A DNA stretch of 7,172 bases from Clostridia bacterium (GTDB taxonomy: Bacteria; Bacillota_A; Clostridia; Christensenellales; UBA1242). The notes under the pieces are model-generated. The model saw only the letters and a program-made list of their open reading frames with translations. It ran no database searches and was not told the DNA's origin. The stretch spans positions 1 through 7,172 of the forward strand of contig JAFTUZ010000137.1 of the NCBI GenBank assembly GCA_017466005.1, read 5' to 3'. Below, piece after piece: positions 5,465 to 7,172 of this stretch; positions within the stretch are counted from its first letter, which is position 1; the number at the start of each line of letters is the position of its first letter. The position numbers and the translations under genes were made by a program.

Positions 5465-5914
5465 ATGAAATTTGATAATCAGATGCTTTTAAAATTTGAC
5501 TCGCTTTCTGCAAACGAAGGTTTTGCAAGAAGTGCTGTTGCTGCTTTTTGTACGCAAATAAATCCTACATTAGATGAGGTTACCGATATAAAAACTGCTG
5601 TAAGCGAGGCGGTTACTAATTGCGTTGTGCACGCATATCCAAACAGAATAGGAGAAATTGAAATTTGGGTAGGGCTTTCTGGTAGAGTTGTTACTATAAA
5701 AGTTAAAGATTGGGGAATTGGTATTTCTGATATAGAACGCGCAAGAGAGCCTTTTTTTACAACAAAATTAAATGATGAGCGTGCTGGTATGGGCTTTACT
5801 GTTATGGAAAGTTTTATGGATTCGGTTTCGGTTAAGTGTGAAAAAAATCAAGGAGTAGAAGTTGTAATGAGCAAAAAACTACTTGGCAAAAAAACAGCAG
5901 TTTGCGGAGGTTAA
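5465..5914 (+). CDS. spoIIAB: Anti-sigma-F factor / serine kinase SpoIIAB
   Basis: The 149-residue GHKL kinase binds and inhibits sigma-F and phosphorylates SpoIIAA. The N-box VSEAVTN contains catalytic Glu48 and Mg-binding Asn52. The G1 box DWGIGI has Asp82, Gly84 and Gly86; the G2 box GMGFT contains Gly108 and Gly110; FFTTK (97-101) forms part of the ATP lid. Length and order match the Bacillus protein (146). Two ATGs lie in frame, at 5459 and 5465. AAAAGGA ends at 5456, only 2 bases before the first but 8 before the second, so 5465 is preferred. The stop precedes the sigF ATG by a single base, and its last codons carry the sigF ribosome binding site, implying coupled synthesis of kinase and target. 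Confidence 0.96.
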   Translation: MKFDNQMLLKFDSLSANEGFARSAVAAFCTQINPTLDEVTDIKTAVSEAVTNCVVHAYPNRIGEIEIWVGLSGRVVTIKVKDWGIGISDIERAREPFFTTKLNDERAGMGFTVMESFMDSVSVKCEKNQGVEVVMSKKLLGKKTAVCGG

Positions 5915-5915
5915 A

Positions 5916-6650
5916 ATGGTAGATGCAACACATACGCTGGCGCTTATAAAATTAGCAAAGCAGGGAGATAATGAGGCCAAGAACGAACTTATAAATCAAA
6001 ATTACCCATTGGTTAAAAGTGTTATAAGAAGATATAAAAATAAGGGTGTGGATTATGATGATTTATTTCAACTTGGTTGTGTTGGTTTTGTAAAGGCAAT
6101 AAACAATTTTGATGAAAGTTATAATGTTAGATTTTCTACCTATGCTGTTCCTATGATTGCGGGAGAAGTAAAACGTTTTTTACGAGATGATGGCTATATA
6201 AAAGTAAGCAGAGCAATAAAATCTTTGGCTATGCAAATTAAAAAATGGATAGACGAACAACAAAAAATAGGAGTAAACCCAGATATAGAAGAAATAGCCA
6301 AACATTTTGAAATAGAGCCGCAAGAAGTGGTTTTTGCACTAGATTCGGGAGTTTATCCAGTAAGTTTATCTTCCACGATAGATTCTTCAGACGAGCAAGG
6401 TGCTACTTTGCAAGATAAGATTGCAGATGAAACTGATAGTGAACAAATGATAGACCATTTTGTTTTAAAACAATTAATTCAGGATTTAGAGCCAAGAGAA
6501 CGAAAAATAATAATTATGAGATATTACCGAGATAAAACACAAAGTGAAATAGCAAAAGAATTAGGTGTTTCGCAAGTGCAAGTGTCTAGACTGGAAAATA
6601 AAATTATAGAAAATATGAAAAATGTATTTTTAAGTAAGAAAAACGCATAG
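5916..6650 (+). CDS. sigF: Forespore RNA polymerase sigma factor SigF
   Basis: The 244-residue sigma-70-family protein has region 2 (about 30-92) with YDDLFQLGCVGFVKAINNFD and RFSTYAVPMIAGEVKRFLRDDG, the signature shared by sigma-F and sigma-G. Region 3 covers about 93-140, and the region 4.2 helix-turn-helix is TQSEIAKELGVSQVQVSRLE (208-227). Position directly after spoIIAA-spoIIAB identifies it as sigma-F. The ATG at 5916 has a perfect GGAGG (5906-5910) 5 bases upstream. An in-frame TTG at 5883 inside spoIIAB would add 11 residues but lacks a comparable site, so I reject it. The product directs the first compartment-specific transcription in the forespore. The stop lies inside the stem of the terminator. 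No spoVA or further sporulation gene follows. Confidence 0.96.
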   Translation: MVDATHTLALIKLAKQGDNEAKNELINQNYPLVKSVIRRYKNKGVDYDDLFQLGCVGFVKAINNFDESYNVRFSTYAVPMIAGEVKRFLRDDGYIKVSRAIKSLAMQIKKWIDEQQKIGVNPDIEEIAKHFEIEPQEVVFALDSGVYPVSLSSTIDSSDEQGATLQDKIADETDSEQMIDHFVLKQLIQDLEPRERKIIIMRYYRDKTQSEIAKELGVSQVQVSRLENKIIENMKNVFLSKKNA

Positions 6651-6664
6651 TAATGCGTTTTTTT
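6639..6664. terminator. Intrinsic terminator of the spoIIA operon
   Basis: AAAAACGCAT (6639-6648) pairs with ATGCGTTTTT (6653-6662) around a 4-base loop AGTA, followed by more T. The stem overlaps the sigF stop codon (6648-6650). The A-run on the other side would also stop minus-strand transcripts. Confidence 0.9.
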
Positions 6665-6693
6665 GCTTTTATTATGGTAATTATGTGTAAATA

Positions 6694-6734
6694 ATAATAA
6701 AATAAAAACACACATCTAACTGTCTGTTAGATGT
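6694..6734 (-). terminator. Terminator-like hairpin formed by the left repeat, minus strand
   Basis: On the minus strand, ACATCTAAC-AGACA-GTTAGATGT (6734-6712) is followed by a U-rich stretch, GTTTTTATTTT. It would stop transcripts leaving the cassette towards sigF. In the plus direction the same hairpin is followed by TGTTTTT and could back up the sigF terminator. Confidence 0.5.
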
Positions 6735-6738
6735 ATGT
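6705..6738 (+). repeat. Left inverted repeat of the cassette (recombination-site-like)
   Basis: The repeat is built of a 13-base arm ACACACATCTAAC (6708-6720), an asymmetric 5-base centre TGTCT (6721-6725) and an inverted arm GTTAGATGTATGT (6726-6738) matching the first at 12 of 13. This arm-centre-arm form is typical of tyrosine-recombinase crossover sites. It can also fold as a hairpin. Confidence 0.8.
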
Positions 6739-6758
6739 TTTTGTATTGTAATAATTCC

Positions 6759-6787
6759 ATTTTAACAAATAAAACTGTATTTGTCAA
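6759..6787 (-). promoter_or_regulatory. Strong promoter P1 inside the cassette, facing away from the lipoprotein gene
   Basis: On the minus strand a perfect TTGACA (6787-6782), a 17-bp spacer and TAAAAT (6764-6759) with a TG extension (TGTTAAAAT) form the best consensus promoter in the window. In the orientation shown it points towards the end of sigF, where there is no minus-strand gene. Confidence 0.7.
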
Positions 6788-6837
6788 ATAAAAAAGTCAT
6801 ATTTTTTAATATTTTAACAAATCTTTTACTATTTGTT
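6759..6837. repeat. Two direct repeats, each a 7-8-7 dyad
   Basis: ATTTTAACAAAT occurs at 6759-6770 and again at 6811-6822. In both copies AACAAAT is followed after exactly 8 bases by ATTTGT, giving two dyads (6764-6785 and 6816-6837) spaced 52 bp apart. Each dyad fills the space between the -35 and -10 boxes of P1 or P2, so they could be operators, or just the mark of a promoter duplication. Confidence 0.7.
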
Positions 6838-6839
6838 AT
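6811..6839 (-). promoter_or_regulatory. Second, related promoter P2 inside the cassette
   Basis: On the minus strand ATAACA (6839-6834), 17 bp and TAAAAT (6816-6811) with the same TG extension repeat the P1 design exactly 52 bp further upstream. The -35 is weaker than that of P1. Confidence 0.45.
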
Positions 6840-6842
6840 TAA
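6814..6842 (+). promoter_or_regulatory. Weak plus-strand promoter candidate facing the lipoprotein gene
   Basis: TTAACA (6814-6819), a 17-bp spacer and TATTAA (6837-6842) with a TG extension (TGTTATTAA). The -10 matches only 4 of 6. It could give low expression of the lipoprotein gene in the present orientation, or may simply be a by-product of the dyad it overlaps. Confidence 0.3.
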
Positions 6843-6844
6843 TT

Positions 6845-6878
6845 ACACACATCTAACAGACAGTTAAGTGTATGTTTT
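6845..6878 (-). repeat. Right inverted repeat of the cassette
   Basis: The first arm ACACACATCTAAC (6845-6857) is identical to that of the left repeat. The centre is AGACA (6858-6862), the reverse complement of the left centre, and the second arm GTTAAGTGTATGT (6863-6875) is less perfect (10 of 13). The opposite orientation of the centres defines the pair as inverted. The repeat ends 8 bases before the GGGGG ribosome binding site of the lipoprotein gene. Confidence 0.8.
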
Positions 6879-6896
6879 GTAATAAAGGGGGATAAA

Positions 6897-7172
6897 ATGT
6901 TTAATAAAAATAAAATAACATTAGAAACAAGGGAAAATAAACTGGAAAAAATAAAGAAAAAAGGTTTAAGAAAAACTTTATTTACAACAGTAATGAGTAT
7001 GGGAGTATTGCTTGGTTGTACAGGAATGCTAGTAGGTTGTGGCGAAGCGGGCCCAAAAGGAGATACCGGTGCACAAGGCCCGCAAGGAGAACAAGGAATA
7101 CAAGGCGAAACAGGTGCTGCTGGTGTAGATGGTACTTTATGGCTTACTGGTTCTGCGGCACCTATAGATGCA
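6897..7172 (+). CDS. Collagen-like (Gly-X-Y) lipoprotein, 5' part only
   Basis: The frame is open from ATG 6897 to the window end, 92 residues so far. GGGGG (6887-6891) lies 5 bases upstream. A long basic n-region (1-27, ending KIKKKGLRK) precedes a hydrophobic core (28-47) and a lipobox LVGC with Cys48 as the probable lipidation site; an earlier LLGC (Cys41) is the alternative. Nine Gly-X-Y triplets follow without a break (52-78: GPK GDT GAQ GPQ GEQ GIQ GET GAA GVD), rich in Pro, Gln and Glu, then GTLWLTGSAAPIDA, a sequence typical of the segment after collagen repeats in bacterial surface proteins. The protein should be anchored outside the membrane as a trimer (family knowledge). GC content rises in the collagen part because of glycine codons. 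The gene sits directly downstream of the inversion cassette, so its expression may switch on and off. Confidence 0.88.
   Translation, partial: MFNKNKITLETRENKLEKIKKKGLRKTLFTTVMSMGVLLGCTGMLVGCGEAGPKGDTGAQGPQGEQGIQGETGAAGVDGTLWLTGSAAPIDA

Larger units (their letters stand above)
6705..6878. other. Putative invertible promoter cassette (phase-variation switch)
   Basis: Two 34-bp inverted repeats (6705-6738 and 6845-6878, 30 of 34 positions matching) flank 106 bp of AT-rich, non-coding DNA. The 18-bp core TAACTGTCTGTTAGATGT (6717-6734) recurs perfectly as its reverse complement at 6849-6866. The best promoter of the window sits inside on the minus strand and would face the downstream collagen-like lipoprotein gene after inversion. 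After inversion about the centre (x becomes 13583 - x), its -10 would lie at 6819-6824, some 70 bases before the ATG at 6897. The structure resembles invertible promoters of gut Bacteroides and Clostridioides difficile. Inversion itself is inferred; no recombinase is in the window. The rest of 6651-6704 is AT-rich with nothing recognisable beyond the sigF terminator. Confidence 0.7.

Noticed and set aside
5883..5915. Upstream TTG start for sigF
   Set aside because: Would overlap spoIIAB by 32 bases without a good ribosome binding site, whereas the ATG at 5916 has GGAGG at ideal spacing and fits the family N-terminus.
6524..6715. Minus-strand open frame running from the cassette edge into sigF
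   Set aside because: Although P1 points this way, the frame is low-complexity Phe/Leu/Thr with no ribosome binding site, and it crosses the sigF terminator.
6705..6878. CRISPR-like or transposon-end reading of the repeats
   Set aside because: There are only two copies, in inverted orientation, with no regular spacers; the 106-bp interior has no transposase and no target-site duplication was seen, so neither a CRISPR array nor an ordinary insertion sequence fits. A non-autonomous miniature element stays a minor alternative to the inversion cassette.

Overview
The window is AT-rich and looks like part of the chromosome of a spore-forming, low-GC Bacillota, most likely a clostridial gut-type anaerobe. 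Three things support this: an intact spoIIAA-spoIIAB-sigF operon, strong purine-rich ribosome binding sites (AAAGGGGG type) before most genes, and frequent TTG starts. I cannot name the species.

Layout. Positions 1-440 hold the 3' end of an unrecognised gene, closed by a clear terminator. A PLP-dependent alpha-oxoamine synthase most like bacterial serine palmitoyltransferase follows on the minus strand (501-1727). Diverging from it is a two-gene unit (1888-2890): an ABC ATPase-like protein with every catalytic motif degenerate, overlapping a small protein with a PucR/CdaR-type helix-turn-helix. An Asn/Gln-rich low-complexity protein converges on this unit from the minus strand (2887-3426). 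Next comes a plus-strand pair (3532-5001): a small acidic helical protein and an AprX-like intracellular subtilase, in the same reading frame and separated by one TAG codon. After a terminator comes the forespore sigma-factor operon (5109-6650): the anti-anti-sigma factor SpoIIAA, the anti-sigma kinase SpoIIAB and sigma-F. It ends in another terminator.

The most striking part is 6705-6878, between sigF and a collagen-like lipoprotein gene that runs off the window (6897 onward). Two 34-bp inverted repeats (30/34 matching, with an 18-bp perfect core) flank about 106 bp. Each repeat consists of two inverted arms around an asymmetric 5-bp centre, and the two centres lie in opposite orientations, which is the design of a site-specific inversion cassette. 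The enclosed DNA holds the best promoter seen here (TTGACA-N17-TAAAAT with extended -10) and a second related one. Both point away from the lipoprotein gene. I read this as an invertible promoter, captured mainly in the OFF orientation, that would phase-vary a surface collagen-like lipoprotein. No recombinase is encoded in the window, so it would have to act from elsewhere.

No tRNA, rRNA, CRISPR array, insertion sequence or riboswitch was recognised. The only non-coding stretches longer than about 100 bases are 1728-1887 (divergent promoters), 3427-3531 (promoter and hairpin), 5002-5108 (terminator and promoter) and 6651-6896 (the inversion cassette).
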